DNA from: Ascidia mentula
Lineage: Eukaryota > Chordata > Ascidiacea > Phlebobranchia > Ascidiidae
Assembly (NCBI GenBank): GCA_947561715.1
Contig: OX387204.1
Location: forward strand, 19,225,001 to 19,289,000
Direction of reading: 5' to 3'
DNA length: 64,000 nucleotides
Part shown: positions 25,101 to 36,273 of the stretch, one piece after another
Numbering within the stretch: position 1 is the stretch's first letter
How the letters are laid out: each line of letters opens with the position of its first letter
Program-made: the position numbers and the translations under genes
The notes under the pieces: model-generated
Seen by the model: the letters and a program-made list of their open reading frames with translations, nothing else
Told to the model about the DNA's origin: nothing
Databases searched by the model: none

Positions 25101-28100
25101 CATGTTTATGTTCTGGATACAAAATAATTTATTTGAAAATCGCACTTTGTACATCGCAATGTACCAAGTTCGTATGCTGTAAGTGGAATGTGAAGGCAAT
25201 GGAACCACATATTTCCATCAACTTAACAAACAAAAATGTTGTTTTCCCCGAAATCAATGCGTGTTTCAGTTCCGTATTTCCCACGTTTAAAAGCGAAATC
25301 TCCCAAATTATTTTAGGCTCCAGTATTGGTTCCGCCACTGCGATAACACAAAATTCCTCTCAGTTGATTCTGGCGCCCAGCGTACCTGGCATGTTTTAAT
25401 CGTGGGGCTTTTTTCTGCTCGGGTCAGAACTTAGGAATTCATAGTTGAATTTTTGGGCGGAAATTCCCAACTTACGTTGAACACATGTTACCGTGATCTG
25501 CATAAAGCGTAACCTCATATCCCGACAAGTTCCACACGGGGTGTGCACCGATTCATTCAATATACTTTCTTACGTAATAGTTTAAGCAACGACGTCAGAT
25601 TCGATGACGAAATACAGATCGTCACGCCCCAGTGGTTTTGCTTCAAGAAAATTACTTCACTATTTCACTTTTTTTATCTAAACTTAGCAATTTACATAAC
25701 GAGGCTTACCCTGTTCACTTGCTACCATACCTCAAAATTTTACCCCTCCTAAAGCCGAAAATCTATTGGATTTCCCCCAATCTATCAATCAGTAGATTTA
25801 TTCATTTAATTTTATTTCCCCCATCGAAGCAAAGGATTGTGGGTCATGCCTTAAATTGGCAGTTTTTAATTTTGCACTGGATTTTTGAATTAAAACCAAT
25901 TTAACATATTTTTAGTTTGGCAAGTTAACGAATGCTGGTTGCTGAAAAACATAAACCAGCTAAAAAAAAAACTTTAATTTCAGTAACGTTCACTTCTAGC
26001 TACAAGTGATAACTATTCAATGTACTTTTGTAGCTGTGGAAGTCAGTTGCCGTTATTAATGATACGAACCGGTTGACCACCGCTGCTAGGCTTTAAAATA
26101 TACGCATACTTGAACTGACAACTTAAAACTTTGACGCTTACCTTCTAGCAGCACCGATTTGACGATGAACGGAGGGACGATGACGCAGCAAAACCGAGGA
26201 GACATGACCTCAGCAGCTTTTTCCCGCAAACCTCGTCGGACCACTGGAGGGCAGACTTGCACATGGCCGGGTTGTGGTAGATTGTTTCGTCACAGAAACA
26301 TTTACGAGGAACATCAGCGTCTTCATGAGCTCGGAATACCAGGTTGGTTTAAAGTTGCCTGAAAAGTAAATGAAACTGTTGGCCTGAAATGAGATTTTTT
26401 TGGCTGGTTTTGTGGCAAAAATATTTGGTTTTAACCAAAGAAGGTTGGCACCATGAGTCAGACCAATATCAGTAGGATTTCTGCAGAAGGTTGGCCGGAA
26501 TCTACACGACAAAGTAGAAAACATTTGACCAGCAGGAAAACAGATTCATTGAAAAGTTGAAAGTGGCTAAACAGAAAACTGTAGTGCAACATCACATACA
26601 GTTTATTATTTTAGATGGTAATATCTAATATAATTCCGATGAGACTTTTTCCAGTCAGTTACCAATAACGTTACTTGAACGTTTGCTGTTGGCGGGAAGG
26701 AAATTGTGCGAAATTTGATGTTTTACGCAGCTGTCTACGTCATCGTATTACAAGTTGATACTGTTACCACAAACAAGCTTGTGAAAATTGTAATTTCTTT
26801 TGAAAAAAATTGTCGTTCGACTCTGGGGTTCGGGCAAAAAAAAACGTTTTTTTCGGATTTTTGTATAAAAATCTTGTGATGCGAAAAAAAACACGGTTAA
26901 AAAAATTTAAATCTCATTTAAATATTTCCCGCATGCAAGATTCCGCGGCGCAGATCAGGTAGAGAAAGATTAAGAAATGATTATTACAGGTGAGTTTTCT
27001 TGTGCATTTGGAAACTCCAATCGTGAATATGGTGTTCCAGTAAAAACATTCTACTTTGCATGCAAATCACCTCTAAGCGCACGACTGACAAAAACGCAAG
27101 CCTCGTGTTTTAATTCTGGACTGCACAAGAATAGAGTTTGTCAGTTCTTGGAACCGTGTGTTGGTTTTAACGCAACACGCTTTCTTAATTTGGTAGCAAG
27201 CCGTGTCCCTCCTTTACTGCCTCAGGTTCCAGTGCACATGACAATTTAACAGCACGTCAGCAACTACGCACACTGTTTCGGCATATTATATCTAACGGCG
27301 CACATTTTCTTCTAGCAGCGGGCTGTCTAGTTAGTTGTCACAAATCTTCAGCAAAAACAACATTCCACACAAAATAAATTATCTGGCAATCAAACAAAAG
27401 TTGGGTAATAATTTCGTTTGCTAAAGTTTACTGGAAAATTGTAACCAAACATCCAAAAATCCCACGTAGAACAAATAGCCACTAAATAACTAATGTGTTT
27501 TGATGCTTGCTGTATATTGCGACAGATAGCTGGCAATCAGTTGACCGTGGAAAGCCACAAAACTTAATTGCTTGTAACGTTTTATGGTTTTGCCAGTTCA
27601 AGAATGCGAGTGGTTTTGGCAGCTGGTCGTGATTATGATTCCCAGCAGAAATATTTAAAATAAATGCGTGAATCTTTCGGTCGATTATGGTGAAACACTG
27701 ATTTCATGAAAGAATAAAATATTTTTTTGTCGCGTGGTTTGGACTTTAATGTTACAGACTTTCCGGCCTTGGTTACTTGTTCAAGGTAACAACCTGTACA
27801 GTCAGTTACTGCTTGCACTAATGATGAACGCAGCAATATTCGAAACTTCTGCATAATTACAATGATAATCAGTAATATCTTTGCTCAATTATAATAATAC
27901 CCAAGTATTTTGCAACTAAATGTCTGCTCTCAGGTTAAATATTCACTTTGCGTTTTCCAACACAAAACGTGGCACTGGCGATCAAATATAATGTTTGTAT
28001 GTTTTGTTTATATTATTTATGGATAATATCTTTTTTCCTAAAAAAGACAACCAAGGCTAAGGTTAACTGTAGGAACTTAATCCTTGATTCGAACTTTTGA

Positions 28101-31100
28101 AAGTTGCTGAACTTAATTTTGTAAAAAAAAAGATTTAAATTTTTATCCAACAATTTGGGTTTTAAAACCCATCCTAAAAATAAACTGATTGTCATCGCGA
28201 GTAGGAAGCTAAAAGCAAGGAAAAGAATTGTGTTTTTCTTAAAAAACCCCTCTCTTCATGTTTATTTTATGTTTCACTATTTTTATTATTTTTTACCTCG
28301 GTTTTTTCGCTTTTGCTGAAATTAACGTTGGATTTCGGATTGTTGAAAGTTGTAAATGTTTTTCACAAACGATCAACGAAACCGACATCAAGTTTTTGGC
28401 AGCAGTGCTCACTTTTGAAATTCAAAATTATGAAATTGATAAAACATGAAACAATTAAACTATTCGGTTTTCTTTGATTAAATAACCTTAAAAGTCTTGG
28501 AAAGTTGATAAAATAAATTTTCTTTCATGTGGCGTTCACATAAAAATATCAATAAACTTATTTGATAATAAGTTGGATGTGAACAAGCGAAAGAAACCTT
28601 TTCACGTTTAATTCAACCACTTTCCGCCCGCCTCCAAAATGGCGACTGAACTCGAATATCACGTAGTGCGCCACAGGGTGGCGGCAAAGCGCACCACGCT
28701 GGTTTTTCCCGCCAATTTTTTTGGTTTTCAACTGTTCAAGGTGTGGCGGCGTGAACGCCAGTTTAAAATGTGGGTATTTCCTGTTAGAAGCGAACCTATG
28801 TCATTGTTATTTGCAATCCTTTGCCACATCGGGTCAACATTGAAAAAAGGCGGGAAATCCTGCGCGTTACTTGAACCGGTAAACAGCGTCACGCTTGATT
28901 GGATGCAGCAGGACAGGGTGAAACTTTGGTTTCGCCGGATGGAGACTGCCTGCTTCGTTGGAACTTAATGCAGTCAACTCTCGTGTTTTGACTTCGAGAT
29001 TTAGGGGCTGAACTTGGGCGTGGCTTTGGTTCTTGGTGCCGAAATTACACCTGGGTTGAAAATATTTGCTCGACTTCTCTGTAAACCAGCTCAGTCCACG
29101 TGTTGTTGCTAACTGGGAGCAACATGTAACTTGGACACTCTGTCCAGACTGGCGGAGATGTGTTAACTAAAATTAACAAAAACTGACAACGGTCCTCGCC
29201 AAATTTTTAAACCGAATTAACAAATTTACCGCATAAGGTGCGTGATCACCACCTGATTTTCCACTGCTTACACAATGTGTGACAAATTGCACAAAAAAAC
29301 TCTTTTGCACAAAGCGACATATACGAATTAAAAAATGGGAAATAAAGTTTGAAACTTGTCAATTTCGGTGATGACAAATTCTGCAGCAAAACATCTTGCT
29401 GCAAAATCTTTTGGCGTTTCTGTCTCACAGTGACGTTTAAAGTTGTACCACGTTGCAGTTGCCCTGCCAGCAACTTAGGTTACCATAACTTACATCAAGT
29501 TTCTAAATTTACAACAAAATTTAACTCTCTGATCCTCGCATGGTTCTTTAAACATTTAGGTTAACAGAAAATCTGACAGTGAATGACAACATGGTTTAAT
29601 ACAAAGAACAAATGACAGGGCAAGCCAACATCCCACAAACTAATTTAGTTTGGTTAATTTATCATTTTCAAAGTGGGATAGGGTGCTTCCCAGATACTGA
29701 CACATCTCAGTTTGAATAGATTAAATAAATTGGTTTGGTATTTTCAATAGTTTAACTATTCAGTTTATGTCGCATTGTGTTCAAGCAACACATTTAAATA
29801 AAACACATTAAGAATATAATTTATATATACATGCAATTAGGCAGAAAAACTTAAAATAAAAAAGTCTTTCTTTTCTCACCTCCAGCAAGTTGGTCTCCAA
29901 TTGTTCTTCACAATATTTTTCAGCAACCATTTCAAAATCATGCCCTATTATGTTTTAAGCATTCTGTGTGATGAAAAAAAGCAAATCGGTTAGAATTGGT
30001 TGCTCTGACATTGTGTCATTAAATCTGTTCTGTAATGTTGTTAACAACGATTGTTTTCCACAAATTCGCCACTGACACTGAGCGAGATTAAATTATTTTT
30101 CCGGTTTTCAAAAGAAGAGCAAAAATTCCCTTTTTGTCCACAGAAAAAATCAAAATATTACAGAAAAATTAGTAATATTGGGTTAGGTTTGAAGCGGCTG
30201 AACGTCGAACTGTGTAGAATGTGTAGGGGTTGAATTGCGTAATGGAATTTACAGGCAGAAATCCCCGTTGTTATTTTGGTGCGACGGTTTTCCGCCTGAG
30301 TGATCAGAACCCCGCCAAGTTGGCAAAAAACAAACCACAAAGTTTGAAACAACTTGAAAATATTAACGGCCATGAATTTCACATTTTGTTTTGTCGGGAA
30401 CTCGGGCATTGATGAAGTGTGATAAAAAAAATCCACATATATCTTACATTGACGCCTAGCAGTTGTTTTATTCCGTTTGAATCGTTTTCGGCCCCTACAA
30501 AAACCATATGATCTATTAACGAACATCCCTGCATGGTAATAAAACCTTTGCGACGTTGGTCAGTTGCAGCAATCTTTCCTAAACGAAAATACATCATGAT
30601 CGTAAAGCCAGTGGAAAAATGATTTGCGTCAGCTAAGTCGAAAACCCAAGTTCGACAGAGTAAGGCATGAAGTAACACATGCCATGCGACCCTGGTGTCA
30701 TGTATTTCAAAACATGGCACATAGGTTTTTCTGGCATTAAGATACAATGCATGCTGATGGCACTCCAATACAGTCCTGAGATGTTTTTCACGTAACGTAT
30801 CGTTGCTATAGCGACCACTGCAACGATCTGACTTGCAAAATATTGCGCCTGATAACTGGTCAAATTTCAAAATACAAAAATACATGCGATATTTACAATT
30901 CATACTTGCTGGTGGGATTAATTGTTTTAAAACCGTTTTGGCGTCAAATGAACTTATTTAGGGCGCATCAAAATTATAACAAACTTATTTCACGTTTACT
31001 TTCGGGCCTACATTCAGATTGAAAGCCACCCCCTTGCAACGTCAGCGGTTGCTACAACTCACTAAACAAAATGGCCGACCAAGGTTTCCGGCAGCATAGT

Positions 31101-34100
31101 TTGCCATATTAGGCAGTTGTTTGCTTGTCTTTAAATATCTTAAACTTCTTTCAATCAAGTTAATTCACGTAGGAGCCAACATTTAATCCTCCATCCACGT
31201 GAACTTCCACCTACATGTCTTCCCAACCTTTCTACATAACGACATAATTCGCTTAAAGTTGTTTAATTATCGCTCGGTTATTTCCCGCATGCATTATTTT
31301 CTAAAATGCAGCAAATTCCCAACACGTGTTCACTGCTCTGCGTACAACCAAAAAAGTTATTTCAAATTGAAACAAAAATATTTTTGCAAACTGGAAACAG
31401 AATTGTTTTTTATTTTCTATGTAAATCCTGCAACATTCCCACAACTCGTACAACCTCCTGTCCTAACCAAGTAAAAGTATCCTCGGATTCTATAGTTTCA
31501 AGCTTTTCTTTGTAAAGAGCCAGCTATCTGGTGACAGCAGAGCCAATAGCGCGCCCACAACGTAGACAATCGTTTGTTCATTTTCTTGTGGATGAAACTG
31601 GCGGACGCTTTGTATCCGGTTTGTCAGTTGCACAAACGACCAGAGGAAATCAGGCAATGCACAAAACCGAAAACTGGCTCAAACTTCAATAACTTCACAA
31701 GCGCTGAAAGCAAGTTTGCACCAACTTCACATTTTTGGGTTTCTGAAACGTCCATTGTGCTGGACCGCCTGCCTTTCCGGACCAGAACCTGAGCTGTTCT
31801 GTGGTTCTACGCACGCGGCTTCTGGCTGCTCACGAACATTGACACACAATGCTTTTGCAACTCGCAGTTTTCAGCAAAAGTTTGGAAAATCGCCAACGAC
31901 TTTTGTGTTGAGATAATGTTTGGTCGGATTGAAGCTAAATTGCAAACGTTTACTGCATGCGAGGTTGCAGCAGTATCTACAAATGCACACACCACATAAA
32001 ATCCAGCGCAGAAGACTGAATTACCGTGACGTCATGGTGACGGTTACGTCTGCACGTCGCCCCTTCACAAGTTGTCTATCACTTAACAAGATAAAAACAA
32101 CGCCCTGTTGGCTACGGTGTAACTTTCTGTACAACCAGTTGCTTGTGTGTGTGCAGGGTGGGCACGGAGAACCTTTTTTTGCCCACGTTCATCCGTTGAG
32201 TTTCGATTGCGTCACTGAAGTTTCGGTGTGGCTCCTCGCAATTTTCCCGGATCACTCGAGTCGGTTCTCTCGCCACCGCTCGAGCTCTTAATAAAGAAAC
32301 GCGACAGGAGGCAGAGGAAGGTTTGACTGCAAACATCGCGTTGCGTTGCTCCCCAGTTCGAAGTATTCTGGTGAACATTAACTTCTCGCTGAACAGGATT
32401 GCTGGGAGAATTGGGGGCGTAGAATTTCCCAAAATGCCACAAACAAACCCGCACTGACGATTAAAATTTACAGCTTTTACTCCACTCTCATAATTTTTAG
32501 CGGCGCTTTGAAAAGATGTTGTTGGGTTTCAGGCAGGAAAATATTGCCAAGTTTTGATGAGATACCACCTAATTTTTGTGTTGGTTGCCAACAGTTACCT
32601 GGGCGACACAAACATGTCCCTCTTGTCCGGGTCTGTACAATGGAGTTACTTCTCTTCATTGAGAGAAAAAGAGACGAAAGGTTGTTAAGGCGGAGGAGAA
32701 TTCAAAGCTCATTTGCATTCTAGTTTCAACTGCGATTCATGGTTGTTGTTTTCGTCACAACCCAACATCCCAGTGCAATGACCTTGCTCATCGTGACTTA
32801 AATATTTACACAATTAACTCCGCAATAGAAATCGTACTTTCGACAAATCGACACCTGCCTGCTTACAGTTTGGATGTAGACATTTACAGCAGAGTCCTAT
32901 TTATTTAACTGAAAATAATCTATATTTATTTCCATAACCATGTTTGGGCCATTAAGTTTTGCTGGAGGGTATTCTAGTCTTTAGTTCCAACCAGCATAAT
33001 GCCCATTCAGAATGTCGCTCTGTTGCCAACCCTGTAAATAAACACTATTATCCTAGCTGTGTTGTGTCTGGCAACCCAGACAGGTATGACTGAGTGCGTT
33101 GGGGTCTACACTGTGGTTCCATGATGCGACCTCGCTTGCTAAATTCAGTGCGCAGATATGAATGTTTCCAAGTCAAGTGTGGGGATATGAAAGAGCGGCA
33201 GAATGTTAATGTTTCTGAAGTACTTGTTTACACTCAATCAGGTATATTAGATTCCTTGCAGTATCTGCACATTATATTCGGGTTCTGCATACCGTACCTC
33301 GTTTACTTGAGCTAATAAGCTTCCCCACCGTATTTACATTTGCCAAGTCCTGTTTTTTCTGCAAGTTTTTCAAATGAAATGAAAAAATGGTTTTCTGTTT
33401 TTAAGTTCGTCCAAAAATCCTTTTCCAGTTTCAACGAAAAGTAAAAAAAAAACCTGTTGATTTCTTCCCAGTTTCCCAACTCCGGAAATGTTACATGGGA
33501 GCTCGGGTGAAGAAGACGGTGAGGGAGCAACTAGAGGAGCTGAGGACGAGCGACTCTGCTGGGGATCTTGCCGAGAATGAAGCGAAACACAAGAACAGAA
33601 AGCGGAAAGGATTAGCGTACGGTCAAGGTATGTAAGGCGAGACGCGCTGTCAGAACAGGTTATGGCTCAACTACATCGAACCACTGAATGGCAGCAAACA
33701 AGGTTTGTTTACACACATGGTGAAGTCGGAGGTCGCCCAAACTTACCCTTATTACTTATATTTAAACGTTTCATGTTGTGTCAGTCTATCCTTGTACCGG
33801 ATTGAAATCACAGCTGGAAGTAAAACTTTCCGCTCATCATCAGGAACCCCCCCCCCCCAACACTAGGAACCTGACATAAGTTAACTTCATTGCGTAACAC
33901 GTGGGCAGTTAGGTCGGCATATGAGGTTTACATGTAGGTAATAAGAGTAAGTTTGGACGACCTCCGACTTTACCATGTGTAAAACGCTCAGTGTCACTCA
34001 GTGGATCGATGTAGTTGAACGTAAATAAACCATCGTAACATGACGTGTCCATAATTTTGACACCTCCGGTCCAAAACCAACATGGGTTTTTAATTGACAA

Positions 34101-35021
34101 CCGCCGAAATCACTAAGGGATAAGATGATTGCCTGGGTCAATTTTACTTCTGTTATAATTCTCCACATTTAGTTGTTTCAACCAATGTTTAACCTCGCAG
34201 AGTCTGTGAGAAAGAGGGTGACAGTCAAGGATCGCATGAGTTCGTTCACTCAACCCCAAACTTCACAACTCGATCAAATGCAGATGCAACAATCCCAGTT
34301 GCGTTACCTCGCACAGATACCACCTCGACACCCAGTTCCCAGCGGTTACCCCGGGATGGAGATGCATTCCCCGCGGGGTATGGAGCCCCAAAAGATCGCG
34401 CAACAGATCTTGCCTCCCGGGTTGGTGCGATATCCCGGCATACAGGGCTCTACAGCAGCGGGAAACCACATTCCAGTAGCCAGGTTCGCAGCGAACAGCT
34501 TGCCAAGCAAGGATCACCACCACCCACCGGTGTACAGTTCCATGCCACAAGCTAACCACCAATTGGTGAACCCAGTTGAACAGACCCTGGCTTTGCTTGG
34601 TATTCCGACCCCAGTAAGGCGAGGTGACGGCGCGGTGTCCTCGGGCGTGGTCAGCGCCACGATGTCGGAACTATCGATGGATCAAATCCGACGGCGTCTG
34701 GCGTTGCGAGAAACCTCGGCCGAGGCGTCCGTATATTCAGGTGGCTCCATAGCGACACCGAGCGGAACGACAGGAGTTGTAATGAGCGGAACTCCAGTAG
34801 CGGTTGCAACCAGACCTGGGACAGTTATGGGGATACACGAAACAGTGGCTGACATGCGGGCAACAGCGCCGAGGTTTTTTGGACCCGGTGCGTTCCCCGT
34901 GAACGCGACAGCGCCTCAAGTGGCAGCGAATGGCATCGTCACGTCTGTACCCCGTCCCATTCATTATCCTGGTCACAATGCGGGTTCAGTCCCGTTGAAC
35001 CGGGGTGCGCAGTGTAGCTAA
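13171..35021 (+). CDS. BTB/POZ protein with a single C2H2 zinc finger (14 exons)
   Basis: Likely a sequence-specific transcriptional regulator: an N-terminal BTB/POZ dimerisation and corepressor-binding domain, a long low-complexity middle, one classical C2H2 finger, a basic segment and a Gln/Pro/Met-rich C-terminus. The exon set below totals 3444 nt, giving 1147 codons plus TAA at 35019-35021, with every phase consistent. No close family name is recognised: the finger ([14 protein letters not shown]) and the basic region after it ([18 protein letters not shown]) do not match any ZBTB member I know. The introns reach 7.1 kb and the locus is CpG-rich, unlike RBM25 and CASP, which fits an unmethylated, regulated gene. 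It is divergent from the Staufen-type gene and convergent with CASP. Alternative splice sites are visible at 23386/23401 (donors) and 26148/26151 (acceptors). Confidence 0.75.
13534..13540 (+). promoter_or_regulatory. TATA-like box upstream of the BTB-domain exon
   Basis: TATAAAA in a GC-richer stretch about 300 nt upstream of the first BTB-domain ATG candidates (13838, 13877). It could drive a shorter transcript that skips the MEPSQ exon. Confidence 0.3.
13859..14130 (+). CDS. BTB gene exon: first half of BTB domain
   Basis: The exon encodes a Pro-rich leader and then the start of the BTB/POZ domain: [20 protein letters not shown], then [20 protein letters not shown]. The motif FLCDITI...[15 protein letters not shown] is the classic BTB core (D and H/K positions conserved). 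The donor at 14131 (gtaagt) leaves phase 2, and the next exon supplies the third base of Arg. Confidence 0.85.
17742..17904 (+). CDS. BTB gene exon: second half of BTB domain
   Basis: After the acceptor ttttctcag the exon continues the domain with [19 protein letters not shown], then [18 protein letters not shown] and VLSAATCLQ. The YIYSG (usually YTG) turn and the final helix (LSAATCLQM) are standard BTB features. It ends in phase 0 at cag|gtactt. Confidence 0.85.
19024..19065. promoter_or_regulatory. Paired octamer (POU-type) sites forming a hairpin
   Basis: GGTTAATTTGCATA at 19024-19037 and its perfect complement at 19052-19065 are separated by 14 nt. Each arm contains the octamer ATTTGCAT recognised by POU-domain (Oct) factors. 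It lies in the intron between BTB-gene exons 17742-17904 and 20217-20486. It may be a paired enhancer site or simply a hairpin. Confidence 0.4.
20217..20486 (+). CDS. BTB gene exon: end of BTB domain and linker
   Basis: It begins [16 protein letters not shown], the last BTB helix, then turns to a Pro/Met/Ser-rich linker ([11 protein letters not shown]). A weak donor at 20455 lies inside; only the donor at 20487 (cag|gttggt) gives phase 0 and joins to [10 protein letters not shown] in the next exon. Confidence 0.75.
21054..22778 (+). CDS. BTB gene middle exons (five)
   Basis: Exons 21054-21159, 21493-21742, 21999-22074, 22340-22493 and a 32-nt microexon 22747-22778. They encode a non-conserved middle: [17 protein letters not shown], a Gln-rich piece ([20 protein letters not shown]) that begins like a coiled or Leu-rich helix, and Ser/Pro-rich sequence. 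Donors and acceptors are canonical and the phases are continuous. The calls rest on frame continuity rather than homology, so an exon could be skipped or added. Confidence 0.6.
22975..25003 (+). CDS. BTB gene acidic middle exons (two)
   Basis: Exons 22975-23386 (or to 23401 with a second donor, same phase) and 24481-25003. They are acidic and Ser-rich, as in repressor linkers. Two short motifs are visible: [11 protein letters not shown], containing a psi-K-x-E SUMO-acceptor pattern (IKIE), and SALDLSMPQ, resembling the PxDLS docking motif for the corepressor CtBP (here A replaces P). Both fit a BTB repressor but are inference from short motifs. Confidence 0.65.
24200..24440. repeat. Minisatellite, about 32-bp unit, in BTB-gene intron
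   Basis: About seven tandem units of about 32 bp built on TTACYGMTAGTGMCATGYG plus ATTGYCYWYC, alternating two subtypes, so a higher-order unit of 64 bp is visible (24265-24328 repeated at 24329-24392). It lies in the intron directly upstream of the acceptor at 24480. Confidence 0.8.
26149..26342 (+). CDS. BTB gene zinc-finger exon
   Basis: The exon encodes a basic lead-in ([11 protein letters not shown]) and then one C2H2 finger, [20 protein letters not shown] followed by RLH, with spacing C-x4-C-x12-H-x3-H. The conserved hydrophobic residues (F, I) sit in place. A tandem NAGNAG acceptor (tctagcag) gives two in-frame starts, 26149 or 26152, differing by one residue. Donor at 26343 (phase 1). 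A single isolated finger is unusual, as most ZBTB proteins carry several. Confidence 0.75.
26343..33471 (+). other. 7.1-kb intron of the BTB gene
   Basis: The longest intron of the gene. It is AT-rich, with no recognisable exon or RNA gene. Two open frames stand out without homology: 28639-28968 (+), which begins in AAAATGGCG next to E2F-like motifs, and 30379-30903 (-), 174 codons. Both are discussed as findings rather than called as genes. One TGACGTCA site is at 32027-32034. Confidence 0.5.
33472..33627 (+). CDS. BTB gene exon: basic region after the finger
   Basis: It reads [20 protein letters not shown], then [20 protein letters not shown] and [11 protein letters not shown]. It is a charged helical segment with a bipartite nuclear-localisation-like cluster (KHKNRKRK). 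Both splice phases fit (starts 2 nt into a codon, ends phase 1). No family match is known to me. Confidence 0.65.
33667..34018. mobile_element. 352-bp foldback element in BTB-gene intron
   Basis: Long inverted repeat: a left arm of about 99 bp (33667-33765) and a right arm of about 89 bp (33930-34018). The best-matched core contains GTCGGAGGTCG and AAACTTAC on one side and their complements on the other. The spacer is about 165 bp and includes a C10 run near 33848. It fills most of the 573-bp intron 33628-34200. No coding capacity, and no clear target-site duplication was found. Probably a MITE or other foldback transposon. Confidence 0.7.
34201..35021 (+). CDS. BTB gene last exon: Gln/Pro/Met-rich C-terminus
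   Basis: The acceptor tcgcag at 34200 is required by phase (the more obvious AG at 34172 would shift the frame). The exon encodes [19 protein letters not shown], Gln/Met-rich sequence, two short helices ([13 protein letters not shown] and [17 protein letters not shown]) and a Gly/Ala/Pro-rich tail ending NRGAQCS before TAA. No named domain is recognised. The two helices are the best candidates for a conserved interaction motif. Confidence 0.75.
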
Positions 35022-36226
35022 TAATTAGCAACTTAACATACGTCCCATCCGCATGTTCGGCCCGCTGCGCCATCCGCCTCATCAACGCTCGCCTTTTGTT
35101 TATTATTTTCAACATTTCTTTTGCCTTTTTAACAAGTTTTAGCGATCCCCTTTCACAGCATTAGTCACATATGACTGGAACCTGACCTGTGCGCGGGGTG
35201 ATTACATTACCAGAGAAACAGCTTTCGGTTCCCGCGTAATTTGAGGTCAGTTTCGGTTCCGCGGGACGTGGATAGTTCGGTCGTTAATCAAGTGTCACAG
35301 TTTCTTTCATTGAATCATGTCCGACTCATTAGTGGGATTTCGTGGTGTTCTGACACCAGAATGTTTTTTTCGCAAAACCAAAGACGAATTGCCACAATCA
35401 CCATAGCAACCCCACCATTACCATACCAACCCCACCATCTATAACCTTTAGAATGATTCTGTCTTCCGAAAAAAGTTCAAATCGAACGGATTTCCACCGC
35501 AAAGAATTTATTTTACGTGAATGCTTTAACGCAGCCGGTGGCTTCGCGGTGTTGTGAGTACAGTGCGTGTGTGTGTGCGACCACTATCGTAGCAACTTGC
35601 CATTTGTCAAAGAATCAACATCGGGGCATCATAAAAAGTGCACCCCTCACCTGATCCAGTTTATAAATTTGTTGGCTGTTGATTCTAGAAGTTATTAATT
35701 GTGCGCGTTTATGTAGCAAAGCGTGTCGCAATTCCATCATCAAAGAATTGGATTTTATGATAAGTTTAACAAACATCGAACGATGATGGAATTTGTTTCA
35801 TTTCCACATCGCTGTTTCGTACCGAGTAGGGTTGTGGTGTTTAGTCTTCCGTATACCTGCTGTTTGGATAACCCCTAAATGCTGTTTTTCCCTCGTTTCT
35901 GCTCTGTTAGAATCAACCACAAGTGCCATAAGTGTTTGCGACACCATACATGTTCTTGAAGTATCTTCGCGGATCAAAAGTCTGAAATTTAATATTTAAA
36001 CCGGACATTCCAAAATTATATATAATATTAATTTGCTCAATTTATTCTTTGCAAAAGGAAAGTAAACGCTTTTAATGTCCACAAATATTTTTTAGTGAAC
36101 TTTTTTATTCACTCAACATTTCCTCATCGTTGTAATAATGTCCAAATTAAAAATATTTGTTGGTTTTGTTTTAGTTTACATTTCAAATCGACAACAAAAA
36201 CAATTTTTGTTTCCTATCAAAACAAA

Positions 36227-36273
36227 GTGTGTGTGTGTGTGTGTATGTGTGTGTGTGTAAGTGTGTGTGTGTC
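36227..36273. repeat. (GT)n microsatellite
   Basis: About 47 bp of GT dinucleotide with single A interruptions downstream of the BTB gene. Confidence 0.9.
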
